Of a stretch of DNA of 64,000 nt, positions 33,216 to 45,566 are shown one piece after another. The notes beneath the pieces are model-generated. The model saw nothing but the letters and a program-made list of their open reading frames with translations. It searched no databases and had not been told where the DNA came from. The stretch lies in contig CP136492.1 of the NCBI GenBank assembly GCA_032768795.1, positions 1,550,001-1,614,000 on the forward strand, given 5' to 3'. The position numbers and the translations under genes were made by a program. Every line of letters starts with the position of its first letter. Position 1 is the first letter of the stretch. The DNA comes from Tremella fuciformis (taxonomy: Eukaryota; Basidiomycota; Tremellomycetes; Tremellales; Tremellaceae).

Positions 33216-34136
33216 ATGGCAGAGCTGGCGGGAGGAATCGCGCTGATCACCGGCGCCGGAGGGACAGGTGCGTCACCCTCTTCATCCTCATCCATGATCA
33301 ACGTCGCTGAGAAGAGGAGGGATCGGACCCGCCGTCGCCCGCGCATTCGCGGCCGCAGGCTGCGCCGGCCTCTGCATGACAGACATCAACGCCGCCGCGC
33401 TCCAACGCACCGCTGCCGACCTGCAGGCCCGCAGTCCCAGCATACAGGTCCTCGCTGTCCCCGGAGACATCTCCTCTGCCGAGTTTGTCGAGAGCCTGTT
33501 CGCCCGAGTGCAGGAAACGTTTGGACGGCTCGACTATGCCGTCAACGTCGCTGGGGTGAGCGGCAGTGGCAAGACGTCGCCAGAGAGCTCGATCGAGGAG
33601 TTTGACAAGATCAACGGGGTCAATTATCGGGGGCTGTGGCTCTGCTCTCGCCGGGAGATCGGAATGATGCAGAAGCAGGAGGTCTCCGCTGGGGATAGGG
33701 GTCAAAGGGGGGCGATTGTCAATATTGCATCGCAGCTCGGGCTGGTAGGCCGTCCGGCGGCTCGTACGTCCTTCCGCCCCTCTAAGCAAGCGCTGGGTCG
33801 TGTTGACGGGTAGCCGCGTACGTCGCCTCGAAACACGCCGTCATTGGCCTCACACGCGGCGACGCCATCGACTGCTCTGCCGACAGGATCCGCATCAACG
33901 CCGTCTGCCCTGGTTTGGTGGATACGCCGATGACGCAGGGTCCCGCCGGCAAGGATGGCGGCGGCGAGGAGAGCTGGAAGGGGCTCAGCATCGAGCAGGC
34001 CGTCAACATCGCACCTATGAAACGTATTGGCAAGCCCGAAGAGATCGCTGATGTGTGCGTCTTTCTGTGCAGCGAGAAGGCCAGCTTTGTGCAGGGGGCA
34101 GCGTGGGTCGTGGACGGCGGATACACCATTGTATGA
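33216..34136 (+). CDS. Short-chain dehydrogenase/reductase
   Basis: This is an NAD(P)-dependent oxidoreductase of the classical SDR family. It starts MAELAGGIALITGAGGT and splices (intron about 33268-33322) into GIGPAVARAFAAAG, giving the nucleotide-binding TGxxxGxG pattern. NVAGVSGSG, IVNIASQLG with the catalytic Ser, and YVASK with catalytic Tyr and Lys follow; the intron before AYVASK is at about 33765-33813. The C-terminus has RINAVCPGLVDTPM and VQGAAWVVDGGYTIV, as in complete SDRs. The substrate is unknown. Divergent arrangement with a secreted GMC oxidoreductase may hint at a shared catabolic role, which is speculative. Confidence 0.85.
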
Positions 34137-34187
34137 GCATGCATATGTGGGGTCATGGGCGTCAAGTCGTGTCTGTCATTGGCATAT

Positions 34188-35376
34188 CTATGGCGCGCTC
34201 TCGCCGTCACCGTTTGGTCCTTCCTCGCTCGCATGGTCCTGCATGATCCGCATCCCGCGCCGAGCGAGGATGGTCGCCTCCGACTCCTCGTCAAACTTCC
34301 TCTGCTGCTCGTGCGCCTCGGCCAGCTTGGCCTTTTCGTCCAACAGCCCCGCCAAATCCAGCATATAGGCTTCTATCTCCCCGCCAACTCCGCCGAGCAT
34401 GTTCATGGGGTTCTTGAGATCCGGCCAGCGCTCAGGGGATGCAGGAGACAGTCTGAGCTTGATCCATCTCTGCTGTAATGACGCATGCCAGGCCTGCGCC
34501 GTCCGCCCACTTCTCACATAGCCTGGACGTCAGCTCGCTTCTAAACACTGTTCACTGGCTGACTCTTTCCCTGTTCTTTGGCGATGAGCATCTCTCGTAG
34601 TTCGTCACTGTTCGGTTCGACCGAGCGAAGAGCGTCCAAGACCCTGCTTGTCAGGCTGACCGTACCAATGTGACGCTCGTCAGACCTAAGGATGACAAGC
34701 AGACAACTTACCACCATCCGTCAAAGACCATTGGACCTTTTCGCGGGCTCGCCGCGCGAAAGACGGGTAGCGGGCGGCCAAAATTGATCTTCTTCCCAGA
34801 CCCCCAATCGTCCACCAATCTGTCAGCTGACGTGTGCGCCCACAGCTCCCGGTCCGACTCCCAAGCTGGGTGCGCATTGGGAAATAGGGTGATATAGCTG
34901 ATGAGGTGCCCGAGGGGATGGGATTCGTACTCTCGCGTGGGCGCGGGAGGACTGGGAGGTTTTTCAGATGATGGCGAGTCCGTTGCAGCACCTTGAACTT
35001 GCTCAGCTTGCTCCTTCGCGACCTCTCCGCGAGTCGTCGTCTCTTGACCACCGGTGGAGATCCGTAGATCGGACAGCGCCGCTTGGGCATCGTCCAAGGG
35101 ACCCTGGGGAGCGTTCGGGCGCCACAACCGTTCCGGTCGATGCTCGACCGGCTGCTCAACGTAAGGATACCGATAGGCGAAGAAGTTGATGCTCGAGTGC
35201 TGTGTGCAGTTGAAGGCGTGTTCGATCTCTGACAGGGCATAGACCGGCTCGCGCCGACGTGCCGCGGTTGGTGGCTGACGAGGCGAATGTCCGGGTGGTA
35301 ATGTGGACGTACTGGGCAGGACGTACCCGGCACGGCGGGACGGTGGGACATACTTGCCTCCTGAAGCTGCTGCCAT
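34188..35376 (-). CDS. Conserved-looking protein of unknown function
   Basis: I do not recognise this gene. It starts MAAASGGKYVPPSRRAG (35376) and has at least three exons. Its middle is well structured and likely conserved, with INFFAYRYPYVEQP, GHLISYITLFPNAHP, ESDRELWAHTSADRLVDDW and FGRPLPVFRA. After splices near 34710-34640 and 34565-34520 it continues through LRSVEPNSDELREMLIAKEQ and EKWADGAGLAWHASLQQRWIKL to a charged coiled-coil-like end (LLDEKAKLAEAHEQQRKFDEE). No membrane segment or signal is visible. The frame is open upstream of the chosen Met, so a longer N-terminus is possible. It diverges from CDK1. Confidence 0.6.
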
Positions 35377-35798
35377 CTTCGGGCTACCCACTCGGGTACA
35401 AGGCTGAGAGTTGAAGTCAAGGCAGGATCCGAGCTGGACCAAGCGGGTGGAGGTCTGAGCGACCCTTTCCATCGGTGATCGCCGCTCAGAGCGATTGACT
35501 TTTGATTTTGGTTCCGCGACGCGTTCAGGAGGCGAGACGAGCGTTACTTTGAACCACATACATCTGAACAGTAACACCAAGTGCTTTTCACCTCGACAGC
35601 ACTGCAGCTCAGGATCACTCTCACTCGCTCAGGTCTCTTCACACGCCACCAGACTTGTCACTACCGGTCACGCTCTACCACACTCCTCCACGACTATCTA
35701 TACATTGAACGCCGGTCCCCCCACCACATTCCTCCCCGATCAACATTGTGTTCGAGTCTTGAGCATTCAGTCGGCGACCGGTAGACCGGATAGGCGTC
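35377..35798. promoter_or_regulatory. Divergent promoter region upstream of CDK1
   Basis: About 420 bases between divergent start codons, with a CT-rich stretch near 35615-35700 on the CDK1 strand. No TATA box was identified. Confidence 0.35.
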
Positions 35799-36965
<1,167 letters not shown>

Positions 36966-37131
36966 TCCCTCTCTGGACACTCTGCCTTCACCCACATACC
37001 GCATTCTTACATTCTTGGCTCCCGAGGCCGATTGTTGCACCATTGGCTTCCACTCCTCCTGTACGAGACCGGCTTGATTCACCTAGTCCGCATGTCATGG
37101 CATTGGATGATTTGCATGCGTAGTGCCCTTT

Positions 37132-38212
37132 CTATCCAAAGTTGGCCCACTCGAGACTGTAAAACTCGACGCCAGCTGGCTCTTCACCTGCAGGATCGGA
37201 CTCTGTTGCCTGCGGAGACTTCTCATCTCCCTCCCAGCAGCAAAGCAGGCCAGCCTTCTTGGTCCCTGTGCCCAGTCTACCCCATGCGACGATCTCCGCC
37301 GGACGTATGGGCTCGTCCCCTACGATCACTTGCGAGGTGAAGTGCGCGTGATACCGCAGGTAGTCTCCCGGATAGATGAGGTATTCTCCCCCGAACCGCG
37401 GACCGAGACCCATGCGCAGCCCGCGGCGTTGCAATTCCGTGAATGTGCCAAGTAAAGCGCGATCGCGGTCGGTCTGAGGAAAGGGGAAGAGCGGGTGTGG
37501 TACCGTCGTTATAGGCGGGCCATAGGCATCCGAGGACGACGGATGAGAAGGGACGAGGTGAAAGTGTTGAGAGATGTCCAGTTGCTCGTCTGTAGGCGGA
37601 CCAGTTGTCGGGGACTCATTGGCAGGCGGCACTTCTGGCGGAGGGGCCGGTGTATCTTGGGTTTCGCCAAAGAGCTCCTCCCCGCCCTCCGCCTGCCGCC
37701 GAGCAGCCTCCTTCGCCGCCCGCAACCTCGCCCTTGCCTCGCGCTTCTCCCGCGCCGCCTCGCCGCCCAGATGCATCGCCTGCGCCTCTCGCTCCTTCTT
37801 CTCCTTGTCCTCCTTCGCCCTCCGCGCCTGCTCGCGCAACTTGCGCAGCCGCGCCTGCGTCTGCACGTCCACGCTCGCGCGGTCGTACTGCGCCTCCGGC
37901 CTGAGTGGCACGAGGTGCGCGATGCCGCTCCGCACGAGGTAGGCGGTCTCTTCGCGCATTAGCGTGAGGGGCAGTCCGAGAAAGGCGTTTTGCTGCGCTA
38001 CGCCGGGAAGCGTGCCGGCGCGCAGGCCGGATATGTTGTGCGTGCAGTGCAGAATTGCGGCGACTGCTGGTCAGCTCGCCAATACGACAGGGGAGCTGCA
38101 ACGGACCTTGCGCGTCCCATACTGTTGCCACGCCGTTGATGAGGTATAGCGGGATGGAGCTGGGCCCGGGAACGGGGCCTTCTTCGGCGCTGGGTATTGC
38201 CCCGATGCTCAT
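37132..38212 (-). CDS. SEN34: tRNA-splicing endonuclease catalytic subunit Sen34
   Basis: This subunit cuts the 3' splice site of intron-containing pre-tRNAs within the Sen2/Sen15/Sen34/Sen54 complex. There are two exons: the first (from 38212) encodes MSIGAIPSAEEGPVPG to TVWDAQ; the second begins with AAILHC after an intron of about 43 bases with a GTCCGT donor. The N-terminal domain is followed by a long Arg/Glu/Ala coiled coil (RLRKLREQARRAKEDKEKK) and an acidic/Pro linker. The C-terminal nuclease fold has RRGLRMGLGPRFGGEYLIYP, with the Tyr, GDYLRYHAHF with the His, and GTKKAGLLCCW with the Lys of the catalytic triad. The ending VEFYSLEWANFG is typical. Confidence 0.92.
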
Positions 38213-38414
38213 CTTGGACAGTGAAGGTGGAGATGAAGAGGTGAGGGCAGACTTTCTGGCCCAAATCTCAGTTCGACTGGGCGTCATTTGCGCCACGTGG
38301 ATTTGATTCCGCTCCCAATAAAGACAGCGAACCTGAGCAGCAACGACCATCACTTCTCGACACGCAGCTGGACAAGTCAGACAGAGCGGCTGGTAGGCGT
38401 AGAGCGAGGCAGCT
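38213..38414. promoter_or_regulatory. Short bidirectional promoter, SEN34/LSM2
   Basis: Only about 200 bases separate two divergent start codons of RNA-processing genes, so they almost certainly share promoter DNA. No core element could be named. Confidence 0.4.
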
Positions 38415-39173
38415 ATGGTGAGTCTCACGGATAAAATCGCAGCAAAGCTAACGATCAGTTATTCTTCTCGTGAGTCGCAATCGCAAATATCCCTTCTCAA
38501 GCAATGCACCAATCTTGCGATCTTCGGTGTGCTCAGAACTGTGCGGCCACCATGGAGCAGGAGAGGGTAGGATGGATCCAGAGCAGTCGTCTGATCAGCT
38601 AGATTCTTCAAGACCCTCACGGATCAGGTCATAACGGTCGAGCTGAAGAATGATCTGTGTATCACCGGCACATTGAAATCAGTCGATCAGTGAGTCTACA
38701 ACCTCCGAATTGTCGGGCACGCCTATGAGCTTTCGAGATGGGCGGGCGGAAAGAGGAGGGAGAGGAAGAAAGACCACCAGAGGAAGAAGCAAGGGGCTCA
38801 GCGGGGTGCGGTGCTGACCGAAGATTCCTCAACATTCGGCTGGACGGGATCAGCGTAGAAGAACCAGAACGGCATCCGCACATGGTCAGTGTTACTCCTC
38901 ACAGTGTCTCTTCACCTGGCACCCCTGTCTGCTCAAATGTGAAGCAGGAGGGACGGGAGGGGACACAGGCTTAGTTCTCTCGAATCAGTTGCTGATATCC
39001 AGATGGCAGTGAAGAACTGCTTCATCCGAGGATCGGTGGTACGGTATGTCCGCATGGCAGGCCGGAGCGTAGATACGACCTTGCTGGAGGATGCGACACG
39101 GAGAGGTGCGGCATCCACATCACCTCAGACGCGTTGGCTGACAATGGCAGAAGCAAGGGAGGCAAGAAAATAG
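38415..39173 (+). CDS. LSM2: U6 snRNA-associated LSm2
   Basis: This is a subunit of the LSm2-8 ring on U6 snRNA and the cytoplasmic LSm1-7 decay ring. Exons: 38415-38417, 38459-38469, 38603-38689, 38824-38884, 39003-39105, 39151-39173 (95 residues, frame checked). The first coding exon is only the ATG and the second is 11 bases, giving MLFFS. The protein continues FFKTLTDQVITVELKNDL with Sm1 motif CITGTLKSVDQFLNIRLD, and Sm2 motif MAVKNCFIRGSVVRYV, matching LSm2 over its whole length. The later introns (118-134 bases) are long for this genome. Any short-exon-blind gene finder would misplace the start. Confidence 0.93.
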
Positions 39174-39450
39174 CGAGCAGCGGAGCGCATGGGATGGGAG
39201 TAACATGGGGCGGAGCCCGCGTCTGCATGCAGCCAACAAGCGGCCTTTGAGCCGAGTCGCGCATCCAACGTCGTCATCTGGGGCATGGCTGTACTTTTGG
39301 AGGGCTTCAACTTCATGATATGCATTTGTACACAGTCACAGGCGCCATTGCGGCATACGGGTCCCTTCGGAAGATGTCACCGATATCGATAATTCGGTCA
39401 GATAAATGATCTCATTTCATCTCTTTTCATCTCGTTGCTGTAGGATAGTC

Positions 39451-40812
39451 ATGCTGTCCTATCTCGCGAGAGCGTCCTGCTCCCGTCCGGCACTCCGCGC
39501 TCTTCCCAGGCAGCCTATTGTAGCGCATCGCCCATCCCTCGTTCTACCGCCAGCCAGCCCATTCCTCCGCTCCCTACGCACCAGCTCGGTCCTCCGTAAC
39601 GTCCCCGCTCACCCACTCGACACGTCCGACGACCGGCCGCGCCTGACAAGCCAGGTTCTCCCACCAGCATCGGCGCCCACTATCGCCTCGACAAGCCTGA
39701 TAGAGCGATGGACGCCAGCATGGGCAAGCGCGGCGAAACCGTATTTGCACCTGATGCGACTGGACAAGCCGGCCGGGACGCTGCTGCTCTACTGGCCGTG
39801 TGGTGAGCGGTCTCTCTTCAGGCTGCGACGAGCCCAGCTGATCTCAGCGTGGTCCATCACCATCGCCTCCACCGTCAACCACCTCCCGCCAGCCGTCCCG
39901 GCATTCTACTGCGGCCTCTTCGCCCTCGGCGCATTCATCATGCGCGGCGCCGGCTGTACGATCAACGACATGTGGGACCGCAAGTTTGACGCCGCGGTCG
40001 AGCGCACCAAGACCCGCCCGCTCGCCGCGGGCGATATCACCCCGTTCAGAGCGCTCGTCTTCCTCGGCGGTCAGCTGTCGGCGGGTCTGGCAGTCTTGAC
40101 CCAGCTCAATTGGTACTCGTGCGTCCAACTACTTGTCTGTGTGCGGCTTGAGCTGAGCCCAGGATCGTACTGGGCGCATCGAGCATGGGCATTGTCGTCA
40201 TGTACCCGTTTATGAAGCGCGTGACGTACTATCCGCAAGTCTTTATGGGTGAGTCACCCGCCTGATACCCCTTGTGCTGCGGACATGCCTGATCCCAGGT
40301 CTGGCATTCTCCTGGGGGACCATGCTCGGCTGGTCCGCCGTCGCAGGCGCAGTTGACTGGACCATTACGGTGCCCATGCTGCTGGGCACCACGGCCTGGG
40401 GAATGATGTACGACACGATCTACGCGCACCAGGTAGGTCTTCATGTGGACTGTGTAGCTTGACCAGCCCTGACCTCAAGGACAAGAAAGACGACGCCCTC
40501 GTGGGCGTCAAGTCGATCGCGCTCGCCCACCCATCCCTCACCACCTCGCGCGCCATCATCTCCAGCCTCTCCGCCTTCTTCGTCTCCACCCTCGCGCTCA
40601 CCGGCGAGCTGGCCGGTCTCGGGCCCCTGTACTACCTCATCTCGTGCGGCGGTGCCTCGGCGCATCTGGCATGGCAGTGCTGGACGGTGGACTTTGATAA
40701 TGGCGCAGATCTATGGAAGAAATTCAAGAGCAACGGCTGGCTGGGCGGCTTGATTGCCGTCGGATGCTGGGCAGACTACCTCGTTCAGGTGGTCCTACCA
40801 GGTGCGTACTAG
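39451..40812 (+). CDS. COQ2: 4-hydroxybenzoate polyprenyltransferase (Coq2), mitochondrial
   Basis: This enzyme joins the polyprenyl tail to 4-hydroxybenzoate in ubiquinone synthesis at the inner mitochondrial membrane. An Arg/Ser/Ala-rich presequence begins [20 protein letters not shown]. The UbiA fold follows: [17 protein letters not shown], then across a splice AWSITIAS, the first Asp-rich motif [20 protein letters not shown], and, after introns, [14 protein letters not shown] as the second. Hydrophobic helices fill the rest, and the end is [13 protein letters not shown]. There are five exons. An ATG 45 bases upstream in frame (MISFHLFSS) is possible, but MLSYL fits a mitochondrial presequence better. 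It converges on the metalloprotease gene. Confidence 0.92.
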
Positions 40813-40913
40813 ATGCATCCATAGTAGCGGGGCAGCGACCCAGGGTCTTCGCAGCTACAGGCCACTTGGGGTTCCACAATCTCACGGAGAGCCTCGCCGA
40901 TGAGCTGAATTAA

Positions 40914-42509
40914 TCATATGGTGTAGAACAGCTCACCTCCCAAGAAGTGATCTGCATCGGCGCGCTGCTGTGCCCAGTCCTGCTTGAAGGCCACGAGGCC
41001 AATCAAGATCCCGGCAATGAAGACTGCAAGTCAGTCCGATGACGCTGGGCACCATCTCCACTCACAGCAGCACGCTTGGATCAGCCAGAAAGCGCCTAGC
41101 CAGATCAGCAGTGCATGCCAACTCAAGAGCCGAGGGAATCCCGTTTCTACTCACCCCAGAATCGCGAAGAGCAACAGCCGATCATGGCCGCGTATTCTGA
41201 TGCGTCGGACGTGTTGACCTTGCGTGCTAGTGAATCCTGTCCTGATCAGCTCCACTCCTGGCACTTCAGCTGGAGTACGTCGACAATGTCCCACTGGACG
41301 TCAGCGCTCTGGAAGCAATCCAAGGGTAGAGGAGTGATACGCACAATCGAGTAGAAACACGACATGACGCCGAGGAACAGCACGACGAATCGCAGGGCCA
41401 CAGAGTGCGCCACCAGCCATGTAATCTAAGCCTGATCAGCTGTCCTTAACTGATCAAGGCTCGTCTGCGCTGCTTACGACGATGAGGGCGACGGTGATGG
41501 CTATGCTGAACCATGCTACCCAGCTGCGCTTGGCCCACCATAGCGTGAGGATGAACAAGAAGATCAGAACGAGCGAAGCGACCTTGCTGGCGTTGGTGTT
41601 GAAGCCCTACATTCTCAGCTACCAATGCGCGGGGGGTGGCGGAAGTGATGACGCACGCAGGTGACCAGGCTCGCGCCGATGAACGAGGACCCGAGGTACC
41701 CTGCAGGCAGGGTGATCTGTCCTCAGCACCGACACGTTGAAAGGGCGGGACGACGCACGGCAGGTATGCCGCCTCGCATACGTGTCGAGCCGCCTTCATG
41801 CGGGTCGAGCTGGGGTCAGTGCCGTCTGTAGCTATAGCAGGCAGACGTGCTGTGATCTGCTCGACTGAGGCGCATGTCAATATCTACTGTCAGTCCCTAT
41901 GTTGGCCGAGATACAGGGGGCGCACGCCTGCTATGGCGTGCGATCTACGTCTCAGCATTCATCGCAGGACCACCTCGAGACATCTCACAGCTCGTGCATC
42001 CCGACGGTCTTTCGTCAGTCACCGTACCTACACTTGCGAGTGCAGACCCACGAGCAGCTTGAATGGATAGATGATCCACTCGAGGATCGGTACTGCCCTC
42101 AGCGCTGCCCAATCTGTCTCAACTTGTCCTCACCATGCCTTCACCGATCAGCACCAAGAGCAAAGCATCCTGGCGTGCAGCACAGTCGCAGCCTGATCAC
42201 AGCTCACCACTGACCGTCAGCCTCCGGGCTCATGGGAACGATGGAGTGCCCTTCGAAGGAGCCGCGTGACATACCACTGCGCGTCAGCTACCTTCGCCTC
42301 TTTGGGCATTTCAGTCGCGCACGTATTGCTATTGCCAAGATATACCCCGCTGCCACGCCCAGCGTTACCCTATCTGTCAGCCACCCGAAATGCTCTCGAT
42401 GCTGTTGATATCGGCGAGGAGATGCAAAGAGCGCACTTCTGCGTGTCGTTTGGCACAAATGGATCGCTGGACCGTCTGGCGAGTTGATGTAGTACTGCAG
42501 TCTCGCCAT
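40914..42509 (-). CDS. M50B-like membrane metalloprotease
   Basis: This is a predicted polytopic zinc metalloprotease of the M50B-like family (site-2-protease related). At least a dozen small exons were pieced together on the minus strand. Landmarks in order: GYILAIAI helix, AVPILEWIIYPFKLLVGLHE, then across a splice the zinc motif HELSH-AIAG, the family core VEQITLDPHEGGSTRMRGG, IPAITLPAGYLGSSFIG, GFNTNASKVASLVLIFLFIL, LWWAKRSWVAWFSIAI, and near the end YSIWDIVDDTLARKVNTSD, with stop at 40914. One intron, between QIT and LDPHEGG, needs a GC donor (GCACGT). The first two exon junctions are uncertain. The substrate is unknown. Confidence 0.75.
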
Positions 42510-42740
42510 AGCTGAGACTCGGGTCGGCGAGCGGATAAGGAGGCATATTGAGCGAGTAAGAGGTGTGAGGCTCAGTGGCAAGAAGTCAAGACGAATGGGT
42601 AGCAATGTGTAAGCAGTGTTGAAGGAGGGTTGAGTGATGAGTGATCATCAAAAGGACCCTTCGCATATCAGCCAAGGCACAACCACTCTTCCATCACCGA
42701 GGCTATCTCGGGTGTCATGATGACATGCATAGTGGCTTCT

Positions 42741-44628
42741 CTACACCTCGTCGGGGGCAAGCATGACTATACACATCAGCTTCATCTCCAATCAGTCTTT
42801 GGAAGCTCACGCTCTGGCCTGACACGCTTGTCAAACTCCTCCTCGGACAGCATGTTGAGCTCGAGGCAGGACTGCTTCAACCTGGAATGTGAGCTCGAGA
42901 ATGCCAGGAGGTTACCAGCTCACGTCAATCCCTTTTTGTGTGCGTTCTTGGCAATCTTGGCGACATCTATCCATGAGCTTCCGTCTTAACAAGCTATGAC
43001 GATAGCTCACCGTCGTATCCCAAGACGCTGTTCAAGCATGTGGCCAGCATAAGACTCTCGTTCATGATCCGGCTGATCTTCTCCTCGTTCGCCTTGATGC
43101 CAACCACACAGTGATCTGTGAAGCTCTTGGCGCCGTCACCCAGCAGGCGGATAGAGCGGAGCAAGTTCTGGATCAAGACGGGCTTGAACACGTTCAGCTC
43201 GAACTGGCCGTACGAGCCGGCGACGGTGATGGCGGTGTGGTTGCCCATGACCTGGGCTGCGACCATGGTCAACGCCTCGCACTGGGTCGGGTTGACCTTG
43301 CCGGGCATGATGGAAGATCCGGGCTCGTTCTCCGGCAGCTCGAGCTCTCCAAGACCGCAGCGTGGACCAGATGCGAGGTATCGGATGTCGTTGGCGATCT
43401 TCATGAGGGAGACGGCGACGGTGTTGAGGGCGCCGGAAGCCTCGACGATGGCATCGTGGGCGGCGAGAGCCTCGAATTTGTTGGGAGCAGTGATGAACTC
43501 GTAGCCGGTGATCTTGGAGATCTCCGCAGCCACCTTCTCATCGAAGCCTTTGAAGGTGTTCAGACCCTGCCATCAGCACTACACTCTGCTGCGGCTCATA
43601 AACAGCTGACAGTGCCGACGGCCGTCCCGCCCTGCGCCAACATGCTGAGGTTCTTGATGGTCCCCTTGACGCGCTCAATACCCCTCTGCACCTGCGTGAC
43701 ATAGCCGCTGAACTCCTGGCCAAGCGTCAAGGGCGTCGCGTCCTGCAAGTGCGTGCGGCCAATCTTGACAATATGGTCAAAGCTCTTGCGCTTCTCCTCG
43801 AGCGCGTCGTGCAGGCGCTGCAGCTGCGGGATGAGGGTCTCGTTGATCTCGACGACGGCGGCAATGTGCATGGCGGTGGGGAAGCTGTCGTTGCTGCTGG
43901 CGGACATGTTGACGTGGTCGTTGGGGTGCACGGGCTTCTTCGAGCCGAGCTCGCCGCCCATGAGCTCGATGGCGCGGTTCGAGATGACCTCGTTGACGTT
44001 CATGTTGGTCTGCGTACCCGAGCCGGTCTGGAAGACCACGAGGGGGAACTCGTCGATCAGCTTGCCGGAGATGACCTCGTCGGCGGCCTTGGAGATGTTC
44101 TCCGCGATGTCTTTCGGCAGGCCGTAGTCCGAGTTGACGTGCGCCGCGGCCTTTTTCAACACACCAAAGGCTTTGATGAGGGGCGGGGGCATGCGCTCGG
44201 TCGGGCCGCCTGCCAGTCAGTTCCGCCTCAAGAGTAGGCATGTCCGTGAAGACTGACCAATGTCAAAGTTCATCAACGACCGCTGTGTCTGCGCGCCCCA
44301 GTACCGCTCCGCCGGCACCTGCAGCGGGCCGAACGTGTCCTTCTCCTCTCTGTACTTTTGGGACATAACTGCAGAGCTGGCGAGTGTCCGGGCGAGTCGC
44401 GATGATGCTCGAGGAGCGGTGGAGAGCTGTTATATACAATCAGCGATGGATCCCGCCCGGCAATGACCCATACGAGAGCCGGAGCAGGTGACAGGTGACA
44501 CCTGGGTGCGGGATTACGGTATGAAAGGAGCGGGGAGGAGAGGAGAGACTCACGCTGAGCGCCGTCTTGCGTGTGGCGGTGAGCATGGGCGATGAGGTGC
44601 ACGACACGAGACGAAGGGCGGAGAGCAA
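42741..44628 (-). CDS. FUM1: Fumarate hydratase (fumarase), mitochondrial precursor
   Basis: This class II fumarase interconverts fumarate and malate. The first exon ([14 protein letters not shown]... to TALS) and the start of the second ([18 protein letters not shown]) form a basic, Ser-rich mitochondrial presequence. Mature protein begins near [16 protein letters not shown]. Key regions: [54 protein letters not shown], and the signature [15 protein letters not shown]. The C-terminal SVLGYD, AHKKGLT and [16 protein letters not shown] lie on short exons. The final splice gives RPELMLAPDEV; without it the end would be an atypical REL... tail. The in-frame Met of MSQKY would give a cytosolic form. 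Confidence 0.94.
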
Positions 44629-44985
44629 GTGCTTGCAGACGAGTTGGCAGCTTCGGAATGCCTCGGTGAGATTGTATGCTGCTTGTCGGGTCTCTTCGGC
44701 CTATCTAAAGCAACTGATCCGCTCAGTTGCAGTTTCAGGCACCGACCACCGGGCCGTCAAATCGGCGTTGGCCGCCGGGATGCTGAATTGACGAACGGTT
44801 CTTAAATTTCAGATCAGCAATACTCCTACCACTGCAGACGGATCCACGGCCCTACCACAGCGGCTGCTCAGCCGTCATACCGCTCTCCCCTCTGCTCCGA
44901 CCAGATCGACCATCTTCGTGACAAGTCGTCGCCGCCGAAATCTTCCACCGAGTCGTATCGATCAACCTACCTCGGCCCGAGCAGG
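44629..44985. promoter_or_regulatory. Divergent promoter region, fumarase/acidic protein
   Basis: About 360 bases between divergent start codons, without a recognisable core element or other gene. Confidence 0.35.
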
Positions 44986-45480
44986 ATGGACCGCCAGCTC
45001 TCCTCGCCGCTCTTGATCCAACCGCTCCGGGCGCCAAAAGCCGTCTCAGCCGACTACACATACTCCACACTCAGCCGCTTCCTCGCCACACTCGAGTCTT
45101 CCCCCGCACGAACACAGCTCGAACGCCTGACCGACTCGTTGGGCGTCGAGACAGGCCACCTGGAGCGCTCCGAACTGGACCGGCGCGAGGCCGCGCGCGT
45201 CCAGGAGAAACATGCCTTGAGGGAGGAAAAGCGGAAGCGGAAAGAAGAGAGGAGGCTGGAGCGGGAGCGCGAGGAGGCGGAAGGTGTCGAGGACGCCATC
45301 GAGGGGTTAATGGACGACGAGGACGAGGGGCAGATGGGTACCGGGGCTGTGGGCGCGGAGGGCGAGGAGGGGATGGAGGATCGGGGCGATGTGGAGTATG
45401 GAGATGATTTGCAGAGCGAGGATGAGGATGAGCCTGATAATGCGCACGAGGATGACAAGGACATGGACGAGGACGAGTAG
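44986..45480 (+). CDS. Small acidic coiled-coil protein of unknown function
   Basis: I do not recognise this 164-residue, intronless gene. After a short N-terminal region (LLIQPLRAPKAVSADYTYST) comes a likely helix (LSRFLATLESSPARTQLERL), a strongly charged Arg/Lys/Glu coiled coil (ALREEKRKRKEERRLERE) and a highly acidic tail rich in Glu, Asp and Gly. Composition suggests a nuclear or chaperone-like factor, but that is inference. Codon use and a clean open frame in a divergent position support it as a real gene. Its stop lies only 86 bases from that of the convergent AlkB gene. Confidence 0.6.
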   Translation: MDRQLSSPLLIQPLRAPKAVSADYTYSTLSRFLATLESSPARTQLERLTDSLGVETGHLERSELDRREAARVQEKHALREEKRKRKEERRLEREREEAEGVEDAIEGLMDDEDEGQMGTGAVGAEGEEGMEDRGDVEYGDDLQSEDEDEPDNAHEDDKDMDEDE

Positions 45481-45566
45481 GACGAGGTGGGGCGGCGCCT
45501 TGCATACATACAACATTGGACCTGTTTGTTGTACATCTGATGTATATATCTACCCGATTTCGATGC

